Positions 1-4,560 of a DNA stretch of 5,956 bases are shown here, in pieces. The notes under the pieces are model-generated. The model had not been told where the DNA came from, made no database searches, and worked only from the letters and a program-made list of their open reading frames with translations. Origin of the DNA: Actinomycetes bacterium. GTDB lineage: Bacteria; Actinomycetota; Actinomycetes; Actinomycetales; Demequinaceae. The stretch's first letter is position 1, and each line of letters begins with the position of its first letter. Both the position numbers and the translations under genes were made by a program. The DNA lies in contig JAEYUX010000085.1 in assembly GCA_023432235.1 (NCBI GenBank), positions 1 to 5,956 on the forward strand. Direction: 5' to 3'.

Positions 1-365
1 GCGTGTTGGCGGGCATCGTGGAAGGCGCCGTAGCCAGCAGTGGGGAAGTACTCGGCGATGGTGAAGGGCGTGGGGCTGAGCGGCACGCGCGGTAACGCAG
101 CGAGTCCGAGGTCCTTCTCGATGTTGCGAATGATCGCTTCGCGCACGGTCTCGTGGTACAGCACGCGTCCCGCAATGAGCGCTCGCGACATGACGCCACC
201 GTCCGCACGAAGCAGCAGTCCAACCTCGGTAATCTCTCCCGTGGAATGTGTGCGTACCGGCACGACGTTCACGTAAAGGATTGGGAGTTCGGACCGTACC
301 TGGCTGAGCTCTCGGTCGGAGAGCCAGCCCGACGGCTCGGGTGGCAGTTCGGCCATATCGGTCAT
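1..365 (-). CDS. NUDIX-fold hydrolase-like protein (DUF4916 type), partial, C-terminus beyond window
   Basis: The reverse complement from the ATG at 365 is open to the window edge, giving 121 codons (MTDMAELPPEPSGWLSDREL...). The core 'ILYVNVVPV', 'TEVGLLLR', 'ALIAGRVLYHETVREA' and 'PFTIAEYFPT' resembles the actinobacterial NUDIX family annotated as DUF4916, whose members run to roughly 170-200 aa, so about a third is missing. A Nudix box can be aligned at residues 66-88 (G66-x5-E72-x7-R80), but the catalytic REUxEExGU part reads RNIEKDLGL: the first Glu is Asn and the Glu pair is Lys-Asp. Pyrophosphohydrolase activity is therefore uncertain, and the substrate is unknown. A second in-frame ATG lies at 356; neither start has a strong Shine-Dalgarno, though GGTGAG lies further upstream. 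The gene is divergent from the thioredoxin gene across a 183-bp region. Family assignment is from memory of the pattern; the reading frame is directly visible. Confidence 0.8.
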   Translation of the reverse strand, partial: MTDMAELPPEPSGWLSDRELSQVRSELPILYVNVVPVRTHSTGEITEVGLLLRADGGVMSRALIAGRVLYHETVREAIIRNIEKDLGLAALPRVPLSPTPFTIAEYFPTAGYGAFHDARQH

Positions 366-373
366 GCCACCAG

Positions 374-402
374 TGTGCAGTCTCACCGGAGACCTGTGCA
401 GT
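374..402. repeat. 8-bp direct repeat TGTGCAGT, 21 bp apart, flanking a small hairpin
   Basis: TGTGCAGT occurs at 374-381 and again at 395-402, a centre-to-centre distance of 21 bp, about two helical turns. Between the copies GTCTC (380-384) and GAGAC (389-393) form a 5-bp inverted repeat around ACCG. The element lies immediately upstream of the NUDIX start in the divergent region, where a tandem regulator site would be plausible. No known regulator is recognised, and the repeat could be chance. Confidence 0.35.
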
Positions 403-403
403 T

Positions 404-420
404 CCCCGCGCCGGGCGGGG
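404..420. repeat. GC-rich hairpin in the divergent intergenic region
   Basis: CCCCGC (404-409) and GCGGGG (415-420) are perfectly complementary across a 5-nt loop. On the minus strand it would lie in the 5' untranslated region of the NUDIX gene. There is no adjacent T-run on either strand, so it is not a standard intrinsic terminator. GC-rich intergenic DNA makes short hairpins of this kind common, so functional weight is low. Confidence 0.3.
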
Positions 421-466
421 CGGAATCGGCGCCGCGCCGAGACCGTCCGCGGAGCGGGGGTCAGGG

Positions 467-485
467 CCCGACTAAACTAGTCGGG
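467..485 (+). promoter_or_regulatory. Perfect 8-bp inverted repeat overlapping a candidate -10 for thioredoxin
   Basis: CCCGACTA (467-474) and TAGTCGGG (478-485) are perfect reverse complements around the triplet AAC. Inside it, TAAACT at 473-478 fits the TAnnnT pattern of an actinobacterial -10 box and would place the transcription start near 485, about 64 nt ahead of the thioredoxin ATG. No good -35 is visible at the expected distance (450-455). The repeat directly abuts the CsoR-like palindrome at 487-503, so both would lie on the promoter. Alternatively it is simply an operator for a second regulator. Confidence 0.4.
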
Positions 486-486
486 A

Positions 487-503
487 ATACCCCCCGGGGG
501 TAT
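487..503. promoter_or_regulatory. CsoR/CstR-family-like operator palindrome upstream of thioredoxin
   Basis: ATACCCCC (487-494) and GGGGGTAT (496-503) are exact reverse complements around a single C. A/T-flanked tracts of C then G, of the form TAC(n)G(n)TA, are the characteristic operator of the CsoR/CstR class of repressors, which sense copper(I) or sulfane sulfur. The site starts about where transcription from the candidate -10 (473-478) would begin and ends 45 nt before the thioredoxin ATG, the geometry expected for repression. No CsoR-type gene lies in this window. The palindrome is seen directly; the regulator is inferred. Confidence 0.6.
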
Positions 504-548
504 CGACGTTGGAGAGACGACGGGTATTGAGCCCGACGGGAGGACACT

Positions 549-920
549 ATGGCAACTGTCAATCTCACCGCTGACACGTTCGACGAGGTCGTCAGCAAGG
601 ACGGCATCGTCCTCGTTGACTTCTGGGCGGACTGGTGTGGGCCGTGCAAGAACTTCGCACCGATCTATGAGTCGAGCTCAGAAGAGAAGTCGGACATCGT
701 GCACGCGAAGGTCGACACCGAGGCCAATCAGGAACTGAGTTCCAAGTTTGGCATCACGGCCATTCCCACGCTGATGGCATTCCGCGACGGCATCATGGTC
801 TTCAACCAGGCGGGCGCGCTCCCCGCACCTGCGCTCAAGCAGCTGGTGGAGGCCGTCGAGGGTCTCGACATGGACGAGGTTCGCGCCAAGATCGCGGAGC
901 ACGACGCAGCGGAGCACTAA
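549..920 (+). CDS. trxA: Thioredoxin
   Basis: A 123-aa cytosolic dithiol/disulfide oxidoreductase that reduces disulfides in partner proteins and is itself recycled by thioredoxin reductase (not in the window). The full fold is present: buried Asp24 in 'VDFWADWCGPCK', the redox pair C30-G31-P32-C33, and cis-Pro73 in 'GITAIPTLMAF'. It is about 15 residues longer than E. coli TrxA because of an acidic, helical C-terminal tail ('DEVRAKIAEHDAAEH'). No signal peptide or membrane segment is seen. The start is supported by a strong GGGAGGA at 538-544, five nt from the ATG. It is monocistronic: a palindromic operator lies upstream and a terminator follows 50 nt after the stop. A natural client, a Bcp-type thiol peroxidase, lies 1.8 kb downstream on the other strand. 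The gene symbol is generic, since actinobacteria usually have several thioredoxins. The operator suggests an inducible, stress-linked paralogue rather than the housekeeping copy; that is inference. Confidence 0.95.
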   Translation: MATVNLTADTFDEVVSKDGIVLVDFWADWCGPCKNFAPIYESSSEEKSDIVHAKVDTEANQELSSKFGITAIPTLMAFRDGIMVFNQAGALPAPALKQLVEAVEGLDMDEVRAKIAEHDAAEH

Positions 921-970
921 GCGACATCACGTCCGCAGCGCCGGGAGGCGCCGCGATATAGCGACGTGAC

Positions 971-1006
971 GGCCCGGTCCCTTAACGGGGGCCGGGCCTT
1001 TCGTTT
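971..1006 (+). terminator. Rho-independent terminator of thioredoxin
   Basis: GGCCCGGTCCC (971-981) pairs with GGGGCCGGGCC (988-998), an 11-bp stem with one T-G wobble and a 6-nt loop, followed directly by TTTCGTTT (999-1006). It lies 50 nt after the thioredoxin stop and is correctly oriented for it. Confidence 0.85.
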
Positions 1007-1024
1007 GCCTCCCACCGAGACCTC

Positions 1025-1079
1025 CCAGAAGGCACTGGGGGTCGATGGGTCACCTCGATCGACCACCAATGCCTTCTGG
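1025..1079. repeat. 55-nt near-perfect palindrome (22-bp stem, 11-nt loop)
   Basis: Bases 1025-1046 pair with 1058-1079. The arms contain a 10-bp perfect block (CCAGAAGGCA / TGCCTTCTGG), a 3-bp block (TGG/CCA) and a 7-bp block (GGTCGAT / ATCGACC), separated by two single mismatches, around an 11-nt loop. It lies between the thioredoxin terminator and the 3' side of tRNA-Leu. It could terminate tRNA-Leu transcription on the minus strand, but neither strand has a T-run after the stem. It may instead be a dispersed palindromic element or an RNA processing site. No flanking target duplication is seen. Function is unknown. Confidence 0.6.
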
Positions 1080-1140
1080 CGGGTGTGGGCGCGGGTGTGA
1101 TGGGGTGCGGAGGCGGGCGCGCAGGTGCGGCAATGGTCGG

Positions 1141-1222
1141 TGCGCGGAGGGGGACTTGAACCCCCACGTCCGAAGACACTGGAACCTAAATCCAGCGCGT
1201 CTGCCAATTTCGCCATCCGCGC
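1141..1222 (-). tRNA. tRNA-Leu (anticodon UAG)
   Basis: The reverse complement folds as a class II tRNA of 82 nt. The acceptor GCGCGGA (1222-1216) pairs with TCCGCGC (1148-1142), with discriminator A at 1141. The D arm contains AAATTGGCAGA. The anticodon stem CTGGA/TCCAG encloses the loop TTTAGGT, giving anticodon TAG. A long variable arm TGTC-TTCG-GACG is present, and the T arm is GGGGG-TTCAAGT-CCCCC. The long variable arm and UAG anticodon assign it to leucine (codon CUA). CCA is not encoded; the bases after the discriminator read CCG. Confidence 0.95.
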
Positions 1223-1230
1223 GCGCCTTA

Positions 1231-1236
1231 ACAATA
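1231..1236 (-). promoter_or_regulatory. Candidate -10 box for tRNA-Leu
   Basis: On the minus strand TATTGT occupies 1236-1231, fitting TAnnnT. Transcription would start around 1224, almost at the mature tRNA 5' end (1222), leaving nearly no leader to trim. No convincing -35 hexamer is found 16-18 nt upstream, so support is only moderate. Confidence 0.35.
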
Positions 1237-1320
1237 TCCGGTTCGACAACGCCCTAGTTTTGGGGCGAGCGATCCTCTCAGATGTGGGAATGTCCACACG
1301 ACACACCCTCGTATCCGCCG

Positions 1321-1352
1321 GGGCACGTGCCCTAGGGTCGGGTTCATAACGT
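1321..1352 (+). promoter_or_regulatory. 12-bp palindrome and candidate promoter ahead of the EAL gene leader
   Basis: GGGCACGTGCCC (1321-1332) is a perfect 12-bp palindrome with a CACGTG core, and it overlaps a second one, CCCTAGGG (1330-1337). Two TAnnnT boxes follow: TAGGGT (1333-1338) and TAACGT (1347-1352); the latter would start transcription near 1358. Neither has a recognisable -35. The palindrome would sit at about the -35 region for TAACGT, a usual position for an activator or repressor. The stretch between the tRNA-Leu promoter and 1320 shows nothing else that I can support. Confidence 0.35.
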
Positions 1353-1357
1353 TCTGA

Positions 1358-1558
1358 GTGGCGACCGCCCGTGATGGCAAACCCTGAACATCCGGGCGGT
1401 GATTGCCGATGGAAGGGGCATGCACATGCAGACTCCCGCGCGTTGTGGCGCGTCCTACCCGGGCGTGACGCGGTGCGTCAGGAGAGTTTGCCTCACCACA
1501 GGAGCTGCGCCGAATCGCGCACTCACGGCTGTGGCTCAACGGGCATAGGGCGGGCACC
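1358..1558 (+). promoter_or_regulatory. Structured 5' leader of the EAL gene, possible cis-regulatory RNA
   Basis: About 200 nt without a convincing gene precede the EAL start. Four hairpins can be drawn. (a) ACCGCCCG (1364-1371) with CGGGCGGT (1393-1400), extended by GATG (1373-1376) with CATC (1389-1392). (b) GCATG/CATGC (1418-1429). (c) TGACGC-GGT-GCGTCA (1466-1480). (d) CCACAG/CTGTGG (1496-1501, 1529-1534) enclosing TGCGC/GCGCA (1506-1510, 1517-1521). The loop of (a) carries GGCAA (1376-1380), which could pair with TTGCC (1403-1407), giving a possible pseudoknot or alternative fold. It is not recognisably a GEMM (c-di-GMP) or ydaO riboswitch: it lacks their core order. An open frame runs from 1374 to 1562 and would overlap the EAL ATG by ATGA, but its codon use and composition do not look like protein. 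Transcript start is inferred. Confidence 0.4.
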
Positions 1559-2686
1559 ATGACGATCAATGCACACGCGCACGTCACTGACGCGCGGTGG
1601 ACGCAACTTCTCGACGACGCGATCGCAGGTCACGGCGTCGAGTGCCATTTCCAACCCATCGTCGATCTCGATCACCGTGCTGTCGTCGGGTACGAGGCGC
1701 TCGCTCGCTTCACGCATCCTGATGCGCACGGCGTGAGCCCCGACGTGTGGTTCGCGCGAGCACGAGCGCGAGGCGTCCAGGCTGATCTTGAGTCCGTCGT
1801 CTTGTCCCTCGCTCTCGATCGTCGCGCGGCCTTGCCCAAAGACTGCTTCCTCGCGGTGAACGTCGAGCCCGATTCGCTTCGCCACCCTCGCGTACGCGAG
1901 GTGTTCAACCGGGAAGCAGACCTCACGGGTCTTGTTGTCGAGATCACCGAGCATTCCGCATGGGAATGGGTGGATCTTGAGCCGTCGATCAACTACGTCC
2001 GCTCAAAGGGCGCACTCATCGCGGTGGACGACGCTGGTGCGGGGTACTCGGGATTGCAGCAGATCCTTGAGCTTCGACCGTCGATCCTCAAGCTTGACCG
2101 CGCCATCGTCCAAGGCGTTGCGACCGATGAGGCAAAGGTCGCGCTCGTCGAGATGATCGGGCTCTTTGCCTCGCGTGTTGACGCGTGGGTGGTGGCCGAG
2201 GGCATCGAATCGCTTGCCGACGCGAAACGTCTCGCCGACATGCGGGTCCCCCTCGCGCAAGGCTTCCTTTTTGCGCGGCCCGGCGCCTCGTTCGCCGAGA
2301 TCGACGAGGACGTCGCACGTCAGCTTGCGGCTTTCGCTGACCAGTCTGGCGACACCATGCATCGGCTCATCGAATCGGTCCCGACGATTCGCCAAGAAGA
2401 ATCGATTGAGCACGCATGGAGCCACGTCGACAGCCAGTGGGTTGTTGTCGTCGACGGCCAGCAACGGCCCCACGGGCTTGTCAACCCAGCGGCAGCCATT
2501 GCTGGCGAACTCATTTCAACGTTGACGGTCAACGTCAACGCGCGCCCCGCCGAGGTTGCTCAACGCATTTCAGCCGCGCGCCACGAGCCCGGTCCGCCGG
2601 TGCTCGTCACGGACGACCACGGCGCGCTGCTTGGCATCGTCACCTTGCGCCGTCTGCTCGGCAAGCTCAGTTCGCTCGCGTCGTAA
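1559..2686 (+). CDS. EAL-domain c-di-GMP phosphodiesterase with C-terminal CBS-like module
   Basis: A 375-aa soluble protein. The EAL domain (about residues 13-250) hydrolyses cyclic di-GMP to linear pGpG. The catalytic set looks complete: E46 of 'YEALARF', N101 in 'AVNVEP', E128 in 'VVEITEH', D157-D158 in 'VDDAGAGYS' (the loop-6 motif, DDFGTGYS in proteobacteria), K178 in 'ILKLDR', E214 in 'VVAEGIES' and Q234 in 'AQGFLFARP'. There is no GGDEF domain, signal peptide or membrane segment. Residues about 270-370 resemble a CBS pair: 'VPTIRQEESIEHAW...WVVVVDGQQRPHGLV' then 'PVLVTDDHGALLGIVTLRRLL'. CBS modules often bind adenine nucleotides and could act as the sensor; the ligand here is unknown. 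The first CBS repeat is short and divergent. ATG 1559 is the only usable start, since the frame is open back to a stop at 1466 without another start codon; the ribosome site (GGGCGGG near 1548-1554) is weak. The gene stands alone between a structured leader and the convergent peroxidase gene, with no clear terminator after it. Confidence 0.9.
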   Translation: MTINAHAHVTDARWTQLLDDAIAGHGVECHFQPIVDLDHRAVVGYEALARFTHPDAHGVSPDVWFARARARGVQADLESVVLSLALDRRAALPKDCFLAVNVEPDSLRHPRVREVFNREADLTGLVVEITEHSAWEWVDLEPSINYVRSKGALIAVDDAGAGYSGLQQILELRPSILKLDRAIVQGVATDEAKVALVEMIGLFASRVDAWVVAEGIESLADAKRLADMRVPLAQGFLFARPGASFAEIDEDVARQLAAFADQSGDTMHRLIESVPTIRQEESIEHAWSHVDSQWVVVVDGQQRPHGLVNPAAAIAGELISTLTVNVNARPAEVAQRISAARHEPGPPVLVTDDHGALLGIVTLRRLLGKLSSLAS

Positions 2687-2742
2687 CGAAGCGTTTCGAC
2701 GCGCCGGCACGCCGCCGTCGTCCCGATACTGGAAGCGCGACG

Positions 2743-3213
2743 TTACGCGTCGATCCCCAGGTCGCGACGCAACTTTGCGACGTGACCGGTGGCCTTGACG
2801 TTGTATTGCGCAAGTTCCACGGTGCCGTCGGGTGCCACAACAACGGTGGAGCGGAGCGAGCCGGTCACCGTCTTGCCGTAGAGAGACTTTTCGCCAAACG
2901 CGCCGTATGCCTTTTGGATCGAGCAGTCCGGGTCCGACACAAGGGTGAAGGTGAGGCCCTCGACCTCACGGAACTTCGCGAGTTGCTCGGGAGTGTCCTT
3001 GGAGACGCCGACCACCTCGTAGCCTGCGGCCTTCAGCGTCGCGAGCGAGTCGCGGAAGTCGCACGCCTGCGTTGTGCACCCCGGCGTCATCGCGGCGGGG
3101 TAGAAGTACACGACAACGTGCTTGCCCTGCATCTCGCTCAGCGAGAAGGTGCCGGTGTCGGTGGGGGCGGTGAAATCGGGGGCGACATCGCCCTTGCTCA
3201 GTCGAGTGCTCAT
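2743..3213 (-). CDS. bcp: Thioredoxin-dependent thiol peroxidase (Bcp/PrxQ-type peroxiredoxin)
   Basis: A 156-aa cytosolic peroxiredoxin of normal family length that reduces hydrogen and organic hydroperoxides, taking electrons from thioredoxin. The active site 'YPAAMTPGCTTQACDFRD' shows Pro39, Thr43 and the peroxidatic Cys46, with the resolving Cys51 five residues on (CxxxxC), the atypical 2-Cys arrangement of Bcp. The conserved active-site Arg is R121 in 'GSLRSTVVV'. A third Cys97 occurs in 'SDPDCSIQKAYGAFGEK', as in several relatives. The start at 3213 gives the expected N-terminus (MSTRLSKGDVAPDFTAP). There is no strong Shine-Dalgarno, and a TAGGTT box lies only 10 nt upstream, so it may be leaderless. 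It converges on the EAL gene with 56 bp between the stops and no evident terminator in that gap. The neighbouring thioredoxin gene is a plausible electron donor, but in a separate unit. Confidence 0.95.
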   Translation of the reverse strand: MSTRLSKGDVAPDFTAPTDTGTFSLSEMQGKHVVVYFYPAAMTPGCTTQACDFRDSLATLKAAGYEVVGVSKDTPEQLAKFREVEGLTFTLVSDPDCSIQKAYGAFGEKSLYGKTVTGSLRSTVVVAPDGTVELAQYNVKATGHVAKLRRDLGIDA

Positions 3214-3222
3214 GGTCCAATC

Positions 3223-3228
3223 AACCTA
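3223..3228 (-). promoter_or_regulatory. Candidate -10 box for the peroxidase gene
   Basis: TAGGTT on the minus strand (3228-3223) fits TAnnnT and would start transcription within a few nt of the ATG at 3213. That matches the lack of a good ribosome site and the frequency of leaderless genes in actinobacteria. No -35 hexamer is seen. Confidence 0.3.
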
Positions 3229-3295
3229 TCGCGAGTGGGCGAGATTCCCTCACCGGGCAGCGCACCACCGATTTCGTCGCCGTCCGAGAGCCTGG

Positions 3296-3301
3296 TAATG
3301 T
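3296..3301 (+). promoter_or_regulatory. Candidate -10 box for tRNA-Lys
   Basis: TAATGT at 3296-3301 lies 19 nt before the mature tRNA 5' end, so a start near 3308 would leave a leader of about 12 nt. A weak TTCGTC at 3273-3278 is 17 nt upstream. The box position is right for a tRNA promoter; the -35 match is poor. Confidence 0.4.
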
Positions 3302-3320
3302 GTTCTCTCGCGTCAGCAGA

Positions 3321-3393
<73 letters not shown>

Positions 3394-3398
3394 CAACA

Positions 3399-3434
3399 AG
3401 CGAAGGCTCGGTCCGTGTGGACCGGGCCTTCGCT
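3399..3434. terminator. Strong hairpin terminator shared by tRNA-Lys and the converging ABC operon
   Basis: GCGAAGGCTCGGTCC (3400-3414) pairs with GGACCGGGCCTTCGC (3419-3433), a 15-bp stem with one T-G wobble, a GTGT loop, and an extra A-T closing pair (3399/3434). On the plus strand it starts 6 nt after tRNA-Lys and is followed by TCGTTGAT, a weak T tract. On the minus strand it starts 15 nt after the binding-protein stop and is followed by TTGTTGT, a better one. It can therefore act in both directions. Confidence 0.8.
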
Positions 3435-3448
3435 CGTTGATCAGCACG

Positions 3449-4453
3449 TCATCCCGCCAGTTCACCATCGGAACTGAAGACAAGCCCGATCGAGACTTCA
3501 CCTTGGCGAATCGCCGTCTTGGTGAGCGGGCCGCCCGCGTCAAGGGACGCAAAATCTGTGATCTCGACTCCGTAGACGTCCTCAAGGCCAAGTTGGCAGA
3601 ACGGTCGCTCTGGGCACTCGGGCGGGCCGCCCAAGGACAAGCCGCCGCCACACGCCTCGGCGAGGTCGGACAGCGTCGTCACACCGTACTGCTCAGCAAA
3701 TGCAGTGGTGACGGCGAAGGCGTTTTGATCCTGTGCAGCCGAAGGCTCACCGAACACGATGCCCACCTGAGAGCCAAGCCCACTCAGGGCGTCGGCCGTC
3801 ACGTCGATGTCGCCCGATGCTACGGCAGGAGCGTCGGCGCCATTGAGACGCTTGTTGAGGAACTCAGCCGCGGTCGCGGCGTACTCCGGCACAATCGCGA
3901 TCTCGCCTGACTCGAGCGCGGGCACATAAGTCTCGCGGTTGCCGATGGTGCGCACCGAGGCGTCATAGCCGGCATCGCGCAGGACCGCCGCGTAGATCTC
4001 CGCGATGGTGACGTTCTCCGAGAAGTTGGCTGCGCCAATCGTGAGCGAACCTGAGCCAGTGCCAGGCGCATTGAGGCCCTGGTCCGCGACGAAAGCGGCT
4101 GCCACTTCTGCTGAGGTCTGACGATCGATGTCGACAGCCTTATTGAGTTTGATGAGGGTTTGCGTGTCGAGAGCGGCCGACACTGCGTTGAGTGCATCGA
4201 TGACCGCTTCATCTTCCGCAACAGCCGCATTGACGGCCGGGATCACGTTGTCGGAGTTCTGGAGGTTCTGGTCATCCTCAAGGACGACGAGGCTGTCGCC
4301 GGGCACCGGCAGGCACACCGTGGCCGACGTTGCAGGCAGCGAGCCATTCGCGGCGCCGGAGGCGGAGGCGTTGTCTCCCGAATTGGACGAGCAGCCGGCG
4401 AGGACGAGCGCGAGGGCGCTGAAGGCCGCGAGGCTTCCACGAACGTGGTGCAT
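3449..4453 (-). CDS. Quaternary-amine ABC transporter substrate-binding lipoprotein, circularly permuted OpuAC fold
   Basis: A 334-aa lipoprotein that should capture a glycine betaine/choline-like solute outside the membrane and deliver it to the two permeases encoded upstream. The signal peptide is short with lipobox L18-A-G-C21, followed by a Ser/Gly/Ala-rich linker. Residues 137-334 match the OpuAC family from its usual beginning ('LTIGAANFSENVTIAEIYAAVL', 'NRETYVPALESGEIAIVPEYAAT', 'QNAFAVTTAFAEQYGV', 'SDLAEA', 'GPPECPERPFC', 'GLEDVYG', 'LTKTAIRQGEVSIGLVFSSDGELAG') and then stop. The usual final segment is missing there and appears instead at residues 53-127 ('SLVVLEDDQNLQNSDNVIPAV', then 'LNAVSAAL', 'LIKLNKAVDIDRQTSAEVAAAF'), joined by the linker NAPGTGSG (128-135). 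C280 and C286 may form a disulfide; C47 and C268 are also outside the signal peptide. The start is fixed by the signal peptide and by GAGGAG at 4463-4458. It is the last gene of the operon, 107 nt after the permease. The exact ligand cannot be read from sequence. Confidence 0.88.
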   Translation of the reverse strand: MHHVRGSLAAFSALALVLAGCSSNSGDNASASGAANGSLPATSATVCLPVPGDSLVVLEDDQNLQNSDNVIPAVNAAVAEDEAVIDALNAVSAALDTQTLIKLNKAVDIDRQTSAEVAAAFVADQGLNAPGTGSGSLTIGAANFSENVTIAEIYAAVLRDAGYDASVRTIGNRETYVPALESGEIAIVPEYAATAAEFLNKRLNGADAPAVASGDIDVTADALSGLGSQVGIVFGEPSAAQDQNAFAVTTAFAEQYGVTTLSDLAEACGGGLSLGGPPECPERPFCQLGLEDVYGVEITDFASLDAGGPLTKTAIRQGEVSIGLVFSSDGELAG

Positions 4454-4560
4454 GATGCTCCTCTTTCTGGGGGTGTTGACATGTGGGACAACTGCCTAGA
4501 CCCGCCGTGTGTTCCCCACGGGTACGGATCGACGGGCGGCACGGATGACGGCGACATGAC
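4454..4560 (-). other. 107-nt gap between permease and binding-protein genes
   Basis: This spacer is much longer than the overlapping permease junction, so the binding-protein gene may have its own promoter or a processing site that raises its expression, as is common for binding proteins. Only a short inverted repeat is seen: CCGTG (4505-4509) with CACGG (4517-4521). No convincing minus-strand -35/-10 pair is found. The only clear element is the GAGGAG ribosome site at 4463-4458. Confidence 0.4.

Noticed and set aside
1141..1222. tRNA-Leu as an integration site for a mobile element
   Set aside because: No integrase, no repeat of the tRNA 3' end, and no foreign-looking genes are present on either side within the window.
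917..1306. Minus-strand open frame of 129 codons across the tRNA-Leu gene
   Set aside because: It runs through tRNA-Leu, the 55-nt palindrome and the thioredoxin terminator, and its low-complexity Arg/Pro-rich product looks like translated non-coding DNA.
1358..1440. Possible c-di-GMP (GEMM) riboswitch, because GGCAAACC and GCCGATGG occur ahead of an EAL gene
   Set aside because: The two motifs are only about 30 nt apart, and the conserved middle (the CGCAAAGCC-like segment and the second stem with its receptor) is absent. It cannot form the known GEMM fold.
1371..1562. Small open frame (about 62 codons) overlapping the EAL start by ATGA, which could suggest a coupled leader peptide
   Set aside because: Its third codon positions are much less G/C-rich than in neighbouring genes, the product is rich in His, Arg, Cys and Trp with no recognisable pattern, the ribosome site is weak, and the stretch overlaps stable hairpins. 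The ATGA overlap is probably chance.
4476..4502. Plus-strand TTGACA (4476-4481) and TAGACC (4497-4502), resembling a promoter
   Set aside because: The spacer is only 15 nt, and it would transcribe antisense to the permease genes with no plus-strand gene to serve.
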